Assembly: GCA_963797635.1 (NCBI GenBank)
Contig: CAWCPZ010000009.1
Location: 62,001 to 126,000, forward strand
Direction: 5' to 3'
DNA length: 64,000 nucleotides
From: JAOUEA01 sp963797635
Lineage (GTDB): Bacteria; Actinomycetota; UBA4738; HRBIN12
Positions 40,554 to 48,616 of this stretch are shown one piece after another. Numbering within the stretch: position 1 is the first letter of the stretch; every line of letters starts with the position of its first letter. The notes beneath the pieces are model-generated. The model was given only the letters and a program-made list of their open reading frames with translations, did no database searches and was not told the origin of the DNA. A program made the position numbers and the translations under genes.

Positions 40554-41467
40554 CAGGTCTTCGCTCCCGCCGCGATCGCCTCGGTGCCCGCGATCAGGCT
40601 CTTGGTGCCTTCATCGCCCGAACGGGAGCGGAGCAGCCGCAGCGCGAACCAGATGATGGCGATCTGCCCGACCGAGATGATCGTGGAGATGGCGTTCACC
40701 ACCGCGGTGTGATCGGGGTTGCGAACCGACGAGTACACCCACACCGGGAACGTCTGCTGGAAGCCCAGGGTGAACGCGCTGATCTCGTAGTTGTTGAACG
40801 ACCAGGTGAACGCGAAGATCGCCGCCGCGGCGAGCGCCGGGAAGATGTGCGGCAGGATGATGTGGCGCAGCACCTGCAGGCGCGAGCATCCCAGGTCGAT
40901 CGCCGCTTCTTCCTGCACCTTCTGGAACCGGAACAGCTGCGCCGCCACGATGGCCGTCACCAGCGGGAACGTGCAGACCGTCTGGGTGGCGATCACGGTG
41001 CGAAGGTTGAGGTTCACGTCGACGCGCGCGTAGGCCATGAGGGCCGCGATCCCGATGATCAGCCACGGCAGCACCAACGGCGCGCCCACCAAGCCGCCGA
41101 TCGCCCCTCGCCCCCGGAAGCGGAACCGGGTCAGTCCGAACGCCGCCAAGGTGCCCAACACCAGGCAGAGCGGGGCGACCACGAAGGCCACCACGAACGA
41201 GTTGGCGATCGCCTCCCGGAGGGTGGGGTCGGACAACGCATCGGAGTACCAGTGCAGGGTGAAGCCCTCGAACGGGAACGCCAATACGCTCGAGTCGTTG
41301 AACGAGAACAGCACCAGGATCAGGAGCGGGCCGAACAGCGCGAGCATCACGATGGCGAGGAACAACCGCCAGCCCCAGGCGTTGGCCGCGCGGCGCCGCC
41401 GTGCCCGGGAGGCACCCTCGACGTCGGTGACCGCCAGGCCGTTCCGCTCCCCGACCGCCTGGACCAC
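40553..41467 (-). CDS. potC: Spermidine/putrescine-type ABC permease (PotC type), copy 1
   Basis: Second permease, about 304 residues. It has six helices beginning LFLAIVMLALFGPLLILVLF, the PotC-typical SFNDSSVLAFPFEGFTLHWY after helix one, and the EAA loop EEAAIDLGCSRLQVLRHIILP. GTG 41467 directly overlaps the last base of the substrate-binding protein stop; the exact start is uncertain by a few codons because several GTGs cluster here. Confidence 0.88.
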   Translation of the reverse strand: MVQAVGERNGLAVTDVEGASRARRRRAANAWGWRLFLAIVMLALFGPLLILVLFSFNDSSVLAFPFEGFTLHWYSDALSDPTLREAIANSFVVAFVVAPLCLVLGTLAAFGLTRFRFRGRGAIGGLVGAPLVLPWLIIGIAALMAYARVDVNLNLRTVIATQTVCTFPLVTAIVAAQLFRFQKVQEEAAIDLGCSRLQVLRHIILPHIFPALAAAAIFAFTWSFNNYEISAFTLGFQQTFPVWVYSSVRNPDHTAVVNAISTIISVGQIAIIWFALRLLRSRSGDEGTKSLIAGTEAIAAGAKT

Positions 41468-42574
41468 TACGACGCCTTGACCTCGGTCCAGGCCGCGATC
41501 CACGCCTCACGGTTGTCCGGCGGGCTCGCCGGGATCGCGTTGTCCAGGGTGAACAGCGAATCCAGCGCGGCTTCCTCGACCACCTTCGGCGGCACCGCGT
41601 CGATGATGCCCTGGTTCGACGTCAGGTAGTTGAAGTTGGTGGCCGCGTAGATCTGCGGCGGCAGCGACGTGTACCAGTTGAGCAACGCGTAGGCGGCGTC
41701 CAGGTTCTCGTCGGCGACGTCGGGGCTGATGCCGTACCCGCAGGTCCACAGCATCTGGCCCTCTTCGGCGGCGGCGAACTGCACGTTCGTGCCGTCGCGC
41801 CGCATCAGCTTCGCGTCGCCGGGATAGCCCGAGGAGATGATGACCTCGCCCGACTTGAACTGCGCGCGGATGTCGGCCTGGCCCTTGTAGAAGGTGCGGA
41901 ACTGGTCGCGGTGATCGATGAGGTACTGGGTCACCATCTGGAGTTCCTCGTCGGTCATCTCCAGCGGGTTCTCGATCCCGTTGGCGAGCGCGGCCACGTC
42001 GAGCGCGGTGATGGCGAGGTCCTCGAGCGAGGCCCGGCCGGCGTACTGCGGGTCGAACAGGTCCTTCCACGAGGTGGGCGGCGTCGTGATGACGTCGGCG
42101 TTGTACATGATCCCCGCGGTGCCGGCGTCGACCGGCACGATGTAGGCCTGGCCGTCGACCTGCACCCCGGGCAGCTCCTTCATGCCGGGCCAGATGTCGT
42201 CCCAGTTCTCCAGCCGAGCGGTGTCGAGCGGCATGTACATGCCCTTGTTCACCATCTCGAGCGTCGCTTCGTCCACGCAGCTGTTGACGACGTCGGCTTC
42301 GAACCCTGCCTGGATCTTGGCGACGGCCTCTTCGTTCGAGCTGAACGAGGCCGTCTCGAGCTCGATGTTGGGGTAGGTCTCGTAGAACGACTCCATGTAG
42401 TCGGGGTCGAACCCGTCGGAATAGGAGTACAGGCGCACCGTTCCGGTGATGGACGCCGGATCGCCGGGTGACCCACCGGTCCCTGCCGACGGCTCGGGAT
42501 CACTCGTCGCCGCACGCCGCCGCGACCAAGGTCAGCGCGACCAGCACCGATGCGCCTCGTAGGAACCGTGACAT
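41467..42574 (-). CDS. Lipoprotein substrate-binding protein of the Pot-type transporter, copy 1 (one frameshift)
   Basis: PotD/PotF-like solute-binding protein of about 368 residues. ATG 42574 opens a lipoprotein signal (MSRFLRGASVLVALTL) with the lipobox VAAAC. Near 42511 the frame shifts by one base and continues SITGTVRLYSYSDGFD through to EVKAS. The mature domain shows LYSYSDGFDPDYMESF, VVNSCVDEATLEMVNKG and DSLFTLDNAIPASPP. Ligands of the family are polyamines or other cationic amines. A promoter and GntR-type operator lie 60-100 bases upstream. Confidence 0.85.
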
Positions 42575-42633
42575 CAAGGACCCTCCCCGTGGGTTCGTGT
42601 GGATTCGAGGCTCTGACCTTCGACCACGGGCCG

Positions 42634-42662
42634 AACCTAGGTCAAGGCAGGTAGATTGTCAA
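42634..42662 (-). promoter_or_regulatory. Sigma70-like promoter TTGACA-N17-TAGGTT for transporter operon 1
   Basis: On the minus strand a perfect -35 box TTGACA (42662-42657), a 17-base spacer and TAGGTT as an actinobacterial TANNNT -10 (42639-42634). It lies about 60 bases upstream of the start of the substrate-binding protein. The -35 box is inside the palindrome at 42656-42672, so a bound regulator would block RNA polymerase. Confidence 0.65.
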
Positions 42663-42672
42663 CCGTCGACAA
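42656..42672. promoter_or_regulatory. Candidate GntR/FCD operator O1 (TTGTCAACCGTCGACAA)
   Basis: A 17-base near-perfect palindrome with outer arms TTGTC/GACAA and a central C. It sits between the gntR stop (42703) and the substrate-binding protein start, overlapping the -35 of the promoter above. Similar sequences occur at 43422, 52474 and 57766. Confidence 0.65.
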
Positions 42673-42702
42673 AATGGCGAGGTTGGAGCAGGGCCGAACG
42701 GG

Positions 42703-43401
42703 CTAGTCGGGGGCCGCTTCGTTCGCGGCCACGACGCCGGCGATCAGCTCACCGGCGTGCTCGGCGTGCTCGGCGAGCAGGCGAGCGGCGGTTTCCTCTT
42801 CGCCCGCCTCGATGGCCTCGACGAAGGGCCGGTGCTGGTTCGAGACCTCGTCCAACGAGCGCAGGACCCGCTCGTCGAGGCGGAGCAGCGCGCGGAGCGT
42901 GGGCACGTAGCGATCGAAGACCTCGAGGATCCGGGAGTTGCCGCAGAGCGCGCAGAGCCCTTCGTGGAAGGCCAGGTCGGCGCGCGACACCGCGGCGGCG
43001 TCCCCCGTGGCGACAGCCTTGTCGATCGCGTCGGCGAGGGTGCGCAGCTGCTCGATCGTCGCGGGGTCATGGGCGCGGGCGATCAATCGCGCCGCGCGAC
43101 CCTCCAACGCGGCGCGCAGGCCATAGATCTCGCGGACGTCGTCGGCGCTGAGGCTGACCACGAAGGTCCCACGGCGTGGTTCCTCGTTCAGCAATCCCTC
43201 GGCCCGGAGGAGCTTGAACGCCTCGCGCACCGGTCCACGGCTGATGTTGAGCTGCTCGGCGATCTTGGCTTCGACCAGGTGCTCGCCCTGCCGGAACCCG
43301 CCCGCCAGGATCTGCTCTCGGATCCGGTCGGCGGCATCTTCGGCGAGGGAACGAGGCGCCTGCAACGGTTGCAGCGGCGCCGACGTCGCGGATTCGCTCA
43401 T
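42703..43401 (-). CDS. GntR-family regulator with FCD ligand-binding domain
   Basis: FadR/VanR-type regulator of 232 residues. The N-terminal winged helix (LAEDAADRIREQILAGGFRQ, then AEQLNISRGPVREAFKLL) is followed by a seven-helix FCD domain containing RADLAFHEGLCALCGN, part of the usual metal/carboxylate-binding pocket. FCD regulators commonly sense organic acids or amino acids that are substrates of the adjacent pathway. Four palindromes of one pattern, two of them flanking this gene, make autoregulation and control of the amine island likely. Confidence 0.9.
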   Translation of the reverse strand: MSESATSAPLQPLQAPRSLAEDAADRIREQILAGGFRQGEHLVEAKIAEQLNISRGPVREAFKLLRAEGLLNEEPRRGTFVVSLSADDVREIYGLRAALEGRAARLIARAHDPATIEQLRTLADAIDKAVATGDAAAVSRADLAFHEGLCALCGNSRILEVFDRYVPTLRALLRLDERVLRSLDEVSNQHRPFVEAIEAGEEETAARLLAEHAEHAGELIAGVVAANEAAPD

Positions 43402-43421
43402 GCGCGTACCCTAGCATGCGG

Positions 43422-43438
43422 TTGTCAACTGTTGACCG
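43422..43438. promoter_or_regulatory. Candidate GntR/FCD operator O2 (TTGTCAACTGTTGACCG)
   Basis: Palindrome TTGTCAAC-T-GTTGAC in the 82-base gap between divergent gntR (start 43401) and the enolase-superfamily gene (start 43484). Compared with the symmetric form TTGTCAAC-N-GTTGACAA it differs only at the last two positions. It could control both directions. Confidence 0.65.
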
Positions 43439-43483
43439 ATGACGTCGGGGTTCCCAAGGGCCTCGGGAGGGAGGAGCGCGCGG

Positions 43484-44614
43484 GTGTCGAAGATCCGCTC
43501 GATCGAGGTCCGCGCGCTGGCTCCCGACGTGGAACGGTTCCGGTACACCGCGTTCCAGGACGAGGTGTTCACCACGACCACCCTGGTCAGGATCGAGGAC
43601 CAGGACGGCGCGAGCGGGATCGGCGCCTACGACTCCGACTCCTACGGCGACTGGGACCGCGCGCCGCTGGAAACCCTCCGAACGCTGGTCCCCACCCTGG
43701 TGGGGATGGACGCGCTCGACCACGACGCCGTGGCCGCACTGCTCACCGAGGACGGCTGTTCGCCGTTCCCGCCCGCGGTGCGCTCCACGATCGACATCGC
43801 CCTCTGGGACCTGGCCTCGCGCGCGGCGGCCCAGCCGCTCCACGTGGCCCTGGGAGGCGACCCCGCGTCCACGTCGCTCCCGTCCTACGCATCGGTCGCG
43901 CTGATGGACGACGAGGCCGCCTACCTCGAGGCGATCGACGGGTGGGTGGACCGAGGGTTCGGCGCCGTGAAGCTGCATGCGTGGGGCGACCCCGAGCGCG
44001 ATGCCTCCCTGATCACGGCCGTCCGGGGACGCTTCCCCTCGCTCACGCTGATGCATGACGCGGAGTGCCGGTACAGCCGTGAGGACGCCGAACGCGTCGC
44101 TCGAACCTGCGCCGACGCCGGCGTCCGCTGGTTCGAGGCGCCGCTGCCCGACTTCGATCTGCAGGGCTACCGCGACCTGCGCCGGCAGGTGCCCGGCGTG
44201 CCGGTGATCGCGGCCGGCGACGCCTTCTGGGATCCCCGGCTCATGGCCGAGGTGCTGCGCGACCCGCCATGGGACGCGATGCGCTTCGACGTGTCCTTCG
44301 CGGGCGGTGTCACGGCGGCTCGGTCCCTGATGGCCGTCGCGGCCGAGGCCGGGATCGACGTGGAACTGATCAGCTACGGCCACACCGTGATCCAGGCCGC
44401 GAACCTGCACGTGGCGCTGGCCTTCGGGCGCACCACGTACTTCGAGCAGGCGGTGCCCGTCGAACCGTGGGAGCACGCCGTGCGGAACCCGATCCACACC
44501 GGTCCGGACGGGAGGGCTCACGTGCCGCACGGCACGGGCCTGGGCATCGAGCTCGACCAGGACATGGTGGAAGCAGCCACGATCGAGCGGGTCGCCGTCG
44601 GCGATCCGCGATGA
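43484..44614 (+). CDS. Mandelate racemase/muconate lactonizing enzyme family protein (enolase superfamily)
   Basis: Enolase-superfamily enzyme of 376 residues, abstracting a proton alpha to a carboxylate. From GTG 43484, Lys163 with His165 (AVKLHAWG) occupies the KxK position, and candidate Mg ligands are Asp192 (HDAEC), Glu218 (FEAPLP) and Asp246 (GDAFWD). A C-terminal YGHTVIQAANLH supplies a possible acid/base His. KxH instead of KxK suggests sugar-acid dehydratase or epimerase chemistry, but the substrate is open. GTG 43484 is chosen for the GGAGGAG sequence 7-13 bases upstream; an in-frame ATG at 43439 would overlap the operator region. Confidence 0.85.
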   Translation: MSKIRSIEVRALAPDVERFRYTAFQDEVFTTTTLVRIEDQDGASGIGAYDSDSYGDWDRAPLETLRTLVPTLVGMDALDHDAVAALLTEDGCSPFPPAVRSTIDIALWDLASRAAAQPLHVALGGDPASTSLPSYASVALMDDEAAYLEAIDGWVDRGFGAVKLHAWGDPERDASLITAVRGRFPSLTLMHDAECRYSREDAERVARTCADAGVRWFEAPLPDFDLQGYRDLRRQVPGVPVIAAGDAFWDPRLMAEVLRDPPWDAMRFDVSFAGGVTAARSLMAVAAEAGIDVELISYGHTVIQAANLHVALAFGRTTYFEQAVPVEPWEHAVRNPIHTGPDGRAHVPHGTGLGIELDQDMVEAATIERVAVGDPR

Positions 44615-45477
44615 CCATCGGCACCGACGACCAGGAAGGGGCGAACGCGACGATGCGGTTCGAAGGGCGAGGAGTGATCGTGACGGGAGGCTCCCGCGGG
44701 ATCGGGCGTGGCATCGTGGACGCCTTCCTGGACGAAGGCGCGCGGGTGCTGGCGACCGACGTGCTCGGTGAGGAACTCGCGCAGATGCGCGACGCCCATC
44801 CCCACGTGGATCGCCTGGCGGTCCATACCGCCGATCTCGCCGACGCCGAACAGGTGCGGACCATCGTGCCCGCGGCCGCCAACCTGCTGGGTGGCGTCGA
44901 CGTGCTGGTCAACAACGCCGGTCTGCAGCCCGATCAGCACGCGCTCGACGTCTCCACCGAGCACTTCGACGCGACGTTCGCGGTCAACGTCCGGGCGCCG
45001 ATGATGTTGATGCAGGACGTCGTCCGGCTGTGGATCGAGCGTGACACGCCCGGAGCCATCGTGAACATCGCCAGCGCGAACGCGTTCCAGAACGAGTCGC
45101 CCGAGTCGATCTACAACGCCTCGAAGGCGGCATTGGTGGCCCTCACGAAGGCCTACGCGCACGAGTTCGGCCATCACCGGATCCGCGCGAACGTGGTGGC
45201 GCCCGGCGAGACGATCACCCCCGAGGCCGAGCAGGACATGGCGCAGGACCCACGGGAACGGGAGCTGGTGCAGCGCTACCTGTCGAAGATCCCCCTCCAA
45301 TACGCCGGCACCCCCCGCGACCAGGCGATGGCGGTGCTGTTCCTGGCCAGCGACGACGCGCGGTTCATCTCGGCGCAGACGTTGATCGTCGATGGTGGAG
45401 AGCTCGGCGGTGGCAGCTGGTACGACGACGCGGACGCACCACCGCCGCCGCCCGAAGACAGGCCGGTGACGGGATGA
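44611..45477 (+). CDS. Short-chain dehydrogenase/reductase, paralogue of 57783-58586
   Basis: Classical SDR of 288 residues. The NAD(P)-binding motif TGGSRGIGRG, VNNAGLQPD and the catalytic YNASK with upstream Ser are present. The tail VDGGELGGGSWYDDADAPP is almost the same as in the SDR at 57783-58586 (VDGGELGGGDWYDAADAPP), showing they are close paralogues. The ATG overlaps the upstream stop (ATGA). It probably oxidises a hydroxy intermediate of the pathway under GntR control. Confidence 0.9.
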   Translation: MTIGTDDQEGANATMRFEGRGVIVTGGSRGIGRGIVDAFLDEGARVLATDVLGEELAQMRDAHPHVDRLAVHTADLADAEQVRTIVPAAANLLGGVDVLVNNAGLQPDQHALDVSTEHFDATFAVNVRAPMMLMQDVVRLWIERDTPGAIVNIASANAFQNESPESIYNASKAALVALTKAYAHEFGHHRIRANVVAPGETITPEAEQDMAQDPRERELVQRYLSKIPLQYAGTPRDQAMAVLFLASDDARFISAQTLIVDGGELGGGSWYDDADAPPPPPEDRPVTG

Positions 45478-46884
45478 GCGAGACGAACGTCGCACCACCC
45501 GACGTCCCGGTCGTGCGGACCGAGCTGCCCGGGCCTCAGGAGCCAAGCGCTGTTCGACCGTCTCGACCCCGTCCACATGGGCACGCTCGATCACCGCGAG
45601 GTGCCGTTCGTCGAGGCCCGCAAGGTCGACTGGATGATCGAGGATGTGGACGGCAACACGTTCGCCGACCACTGCTCGGCCTGGGGATCGACGCCGCTCG
45701 GCGCCACGCCCGAGGCGGTACAGCGAGCCGTGACCGAGGCCCAGCTCCGGTACGGCATGGAGATCAGCAACTACGTCGCCAGCGAACCCGTCGTGGCCCT
45801 CGCAGAGCGATTGGTGGAGATCGCGCCACCCGGGCTCACGAGGATCTCGATGGGGGTCAGCGGCACCCTGGTCGTGGAAGCCGGCGTGAAGCTGGCGCGC
45901 GAAGCCACCGGCCGTCCCATGATCCTGTCGTTCTACGGCCAGTACCACGGCGAGTCCACCTACCTCACCGCGGGCATGTCCACCGACCTGTCCGAGGTCC
46001 CCACCCAGCACGCCCAGTACGTCGCGGGCCTGGTGTTCGCGCCCTACCCCAACCGGTTCCGGGCCCCGTTCCATTCGGGCCCCGGCCCCTTCGACGACCA
46101 GTGGTACCTCGACTACCTCGAGGAATGGGTCCTGGTCCACCAGGTGGAGCCGACGCAGATCGCCGGCGTCCTGATCGAACCGGTGCTCGGCGAAGGCGGC
46201 ATCCTGATCCCGTCGCAGGGGTTCTGGGACCGGCTCACCGACATGTGCAAGCGCTGGGGTTGGAAGCTGATCCTGGACGAGGTCCAGACGTGCATGGGCC
46301 GGTGCGGCACGATGTTCGCCGCCGAGCGGTTCGGGCTCGAGCCCGACATCCTGCTGTTGGGCAAGGGGTTCGCCGGCGGCGGCCAACCGATCGCCGCCGT
46401 GCTCGGCACCGAGGACGTGATGGCGGGCTCCTCGCTGCACCTGGGCGGGACGTTCGCGTGGACGCCGGCCGCGGCGGCGGGTGCGCTCGCCAACATCGAC
46501 GCGATCCTGGACACGGGCGCGCTCGACAACGCCATGCGGCTCGAGGCCATCGCCCTGGAAGAGCTCGCGCCCGCGGTCGAGCGTCACGCGCAGGTGGGCG
46601 AGGTCCGCGCCGCCGGCGCGTTCGTGGGGATCGAGTTCGTGCAGGATGCCGAGACGCTGAGGCCGGCGCCCGCCTTCCACCGCGAGGTGCATCTCGCCGC
46701 CGTGCGCCGGGGCATCCTGGGCATCACCCAGTGGGGCAAGTGGATCTATCGCCTGCAACCGGCGATCGACATGCCCGAGGACCTGTTCCGGTGGTCATGC
46801 CGGCAGATCGTCGATGCCATCGACGAGGTCGCCGCCGACCCACCCGCCGAGTCGGCATCGCTGCTCGACCGCGACGGCCCCTGA
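45474..46884 (+). CDS. Class III PLP aminotransferase (one frameshift near the start)
   Basis: Aminotransferase of about 469 residues. The first 24 codons from ATG 45474 (MSETNVAPPDVPVVRTE) are joined to the main frame near 45545, giving SQALFDRLDPVHMGTLDHRE. Motifs are VSGTLVVEAGVKLAREATG, YGQYHGESTYL, ILDEVQTCMGRCGTMFAAE and the PLP-lysine LLLGKGFAGGGQPIAAV. If the frame break is real, translation could begin at ATG 45577. It overlaps the SDR stop (ATGA) and completes a three-gene unit. Confidence 0.85.
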
Positions 46885-46889
46885 CGCGC

Positions 46890-47759
46890 CTACGGGACCA
46901 GCGGCCGGCGGAGCGGGCTCCCCCGCACGCCGAGGTCGGCGATCGCCAGGAACTCCTCCCCCACGCACGCCGCGGCCACGAACTCCAGGTTCGGGCCGCA
47001 GAACGCGATGTTCGTCGGGGCGTTGAGGTGGATCGCCTCCCAGTCCTCGACGACGGTCTCGACGGTGCCGTCGGGAAGGATGCGATCGATCCGATCCGGC
47101 GTGTAGTGCGCCACGTAGCAGCGTCCCTCGGTGTCGAACGCCACGCCGTCGGGCACGGTGTGGAACAGCTCGGCCATGACGACCGCCTCCCCCGCCGAGC
47201 CGTCGGGTTGGATCGGGATGCGCCACACGCGGCCGCCCTCGGCGTCGTCAGGGTGGGATTGCGCCACGACCACGGCGGTCCCGTCGGGCGTGAGCGTGAT
47301 GCCGTTGGGATAGCCACCCACCGCGGTCGTCCAGACGGTGGTCTCGCCGCCGGGCGCCACACGGAAGATCGCCGGGTTCTCCGAGCCGGTGACGTACATC
47401 GTGCCGTCGTCGGCGAACACCGGCGAGTTCGGGTCGTCGATCGCCAGGTCGGGCGCCCCCTTCGTGTAGGTCTCGACGGTGCCGGTGGCGGCGTCGACGC
47501 GCACCACCTCCTCGCGATGCCAGTCGCAGGCGTAGACGCGGCCGTAGGCATCGACCGCCATCCCGAGCACGCTGCCGCCGGTGTTCGCGACCTCGGTGAT
47601 CGATCCCTCGAGCGTCACGGCATAGATCTGCCCGCCCTCGCCGCCGCAGTAGATGCGCTCGGTGAGGGGATCCCAGCAGAGCGCCTCGGGATGCTGGAGC
47701 GGCCGCGCGAGTTCGCGGAACACCTCCCTACCGAAGACGGGCTCGGTGGGGTAGGTCAT
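46890..47759 (-). CDS. SMP-30/gluconolactonase/LRE-family beta-propeller, paralogue of 58587-59426
   Basis: Six-bladed beta-propeller hydrolase of 289 residues. Key segments are HPEALCWDPLTERIYCGGEGGQI, GSVLGMAVDAYGRVYACDW, TAVGGYPNGITLTPDG and PDGVAFDTEGRCYVAHY, with Glu, Asn and Asp residues in the positions used for divalent-metal binding. It may hydrolyse lactones or act as a strictosidine-synthase-like esterase. Its ATG overlaps the grdA stop (ATGA), placing it in the reductase operon. Codons after the last blade (RPLVP) end immediately before the convergent aminotransferase gene. Confidence 0.85.
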   Translation of the reverse strand: MTYPTEPVFGREVFRELARPLQHPEALCWDPLTERIYCGGEGGQIYAVTLEGSITEVANTGGSVLGMAVDAYGRVYACDWHREEVVRVDAATGTVETYTKGAPDLAIDDPNSPVFADDGTMYVTGSENPAIFRVAPGGETTVWTTAVGGYPNGITLTPDGTAVVVAQSHPDDAEGGRVWRIPIQPDGSAGEAVVMAELFHTVPDGVAFDTEGRCYVAHYTPDRIDRILPDGTVETVVEDWEAIHLNAPTNIAFCGPNLEFVAAACVGEEFLAIADLGVRGSPLRRPLVP

Positions 47760-48214
47760 GTCTCGCCCCTGGCGCGCTTCATCGCATCCTTCACGCCGTC
47801 CACGTCCAAGGTCATCTCGAAGAAGCCGATCTGCGCCTCGTACACGCCGTCGTCGGCCTGTTCCTTCACCTCGTCTTCGAACACGTGCAGTACGGGGAGT
47901 CCCAACTGAACCCCCGCCAATGGACCCACCCAGGCCGGATCACCGTCGCGGACGGTCTCGGCGGCCACCTCGACGGCTTCCGCGTCGGCCGCGCCGAGCA
48001 TCACCACGATGTCCGTGTCGCCGATCTCATCGATGATCCGCTTGATCAATGCCTGGTTGTCGGGGTCCATGGCGCCCGACGCCGTTCAGACGAAGCACTC
48101 CGTCCTGATCTCGATCACTTCGGCGCCGGCGCTGCGCGCCACCTCCGCGATCGCTTCGCCCGGCACGCTGTCGCGTTCGCCGAGCGCGATCACCTTCTTG
48201 CCTCTGAGCTCCAT
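47756..48214 (-). CDS. grdA: Selenoprotein GrdA of a glycine/sarcosine/betaine reductase-type complex (in-frame TGA = Sec43)
   Basis: Small selenoprotein of 152 residues that, in clostridia, carries the carboxymethyl-selenoether between component B and component C. ATG 48214 (MELRGKKVIALGERD) reads in frame to TGA 48088-48086 within RTECFV-U-TASGAMDPDNQ. Clostridial GrdA has ECFV-U-TAAGAMD at the same place. Downstream are VVMLGAADAEAVEVAAETV, GPLAGVQLGLPVLHVFEDE and QIGFFEMTLDVD, all colinear with GrdA. A hairpin follows the TGA. GGGGTGAGGA precedes the start, 7 bases after the thioredoxin stop. Read conventionally the gene would be cut at codon 43 or annotated from an internal ATG at 48070. 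Confidence 0.93.
48059..48083 (-). promoter_or_regulatory. Candidate SECIS hairpin downstream of the grdA Sec codon
   Basis: Directly after TGA 48088-48086 the mRNA can form GUCGGG/CCCGAC (48080-48075 with 48064-48059), leaving a 10-base loop, or alternatively GGCG/CGCC (48083-48080 with 48074-48071) with a UCGGG loop. Bacterial SECIS elements recruit SelB from just this position. Which fold is used cannot be decided by eye. Confidence 0.55.
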
Positions 48215-48221
48215 GTGGTCC

Positions 48222-48581
48222 TCACCCCCTCAGGTGTTCCGGGATCGGCGGGCCCACCGCGGGCGCGCCGTTCATCAAGCCGACGATCAGCTCTTCGATC
48301 TGTTCGGGCGTCGTCGCGTTGCTCGTGAGCCGCCCCACCTCCACACCGTCGCGCAGCGTCAGGTAGGCGGGCAGGCCGGCCACCCGCAGGTCGCGACAGA
48401 TCTTGCGGTTGTCGGGCGCGTTGACCTTCAGGAACCGCACGCGGTCGCCGTAGGTCTCGGCCAACGCCTCCACCGCCGGCATCAACGCCAGGCACGGCTG
48501 GCAGTCCGGTCCCCAGATGTCGACGAGCACCTCGCCCTCGCGGCTGAGGTCGTCGAACGTCTCCACGGTGGCCTCGATCAT
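48222..48581 (-). CDS. Reductase-associated thioredoxin
   Basis: Thioredoxin of 119 residues with the redox pair Cys27/Cys30 in DIWGPDCQPCLALMP; the motif CQPC replaces the usual CGPC. It also has the cis-Pro segment VAGLPAYLTLRDG. In clostridial Grd operons a similar atypical thioredoxin (CxPC followed by ALMP) reduces the selenoprotein after each turnover. ATG 48581 follows GGAGGAGG. It lies between grdBC (35 bases) and grdA (7 bases), so it is very probably the electron donor. No thioredoxin reductase gene is in the window. Confidence 0.88.
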   Translation of the reverse strand: MIEATVETFDDLSREGEVLVDIWGPDCQPCLALMPAVEALAETYGDRVRFLKVNAPDNRKICRDLRVAGLPAYLTLRDGVEVGRLTSNATTPEQIEELIVGLMNGAPAVGPPIPEHLRG

Positions 48582-48616
48582 CGGTCCTCCTCCATATGTC
48601 TTCGGCATGTGTTCGG

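Noticed and set aside
42490..42520. In-frame TGA after the lipobox of binding protein copy 1 as a third selenocysteine codon
   Set aside because: The downstream homologous sequence is in a different frame, so this is an indel, not a recoded codon. Binding proteins of this family are not selenoproteins.
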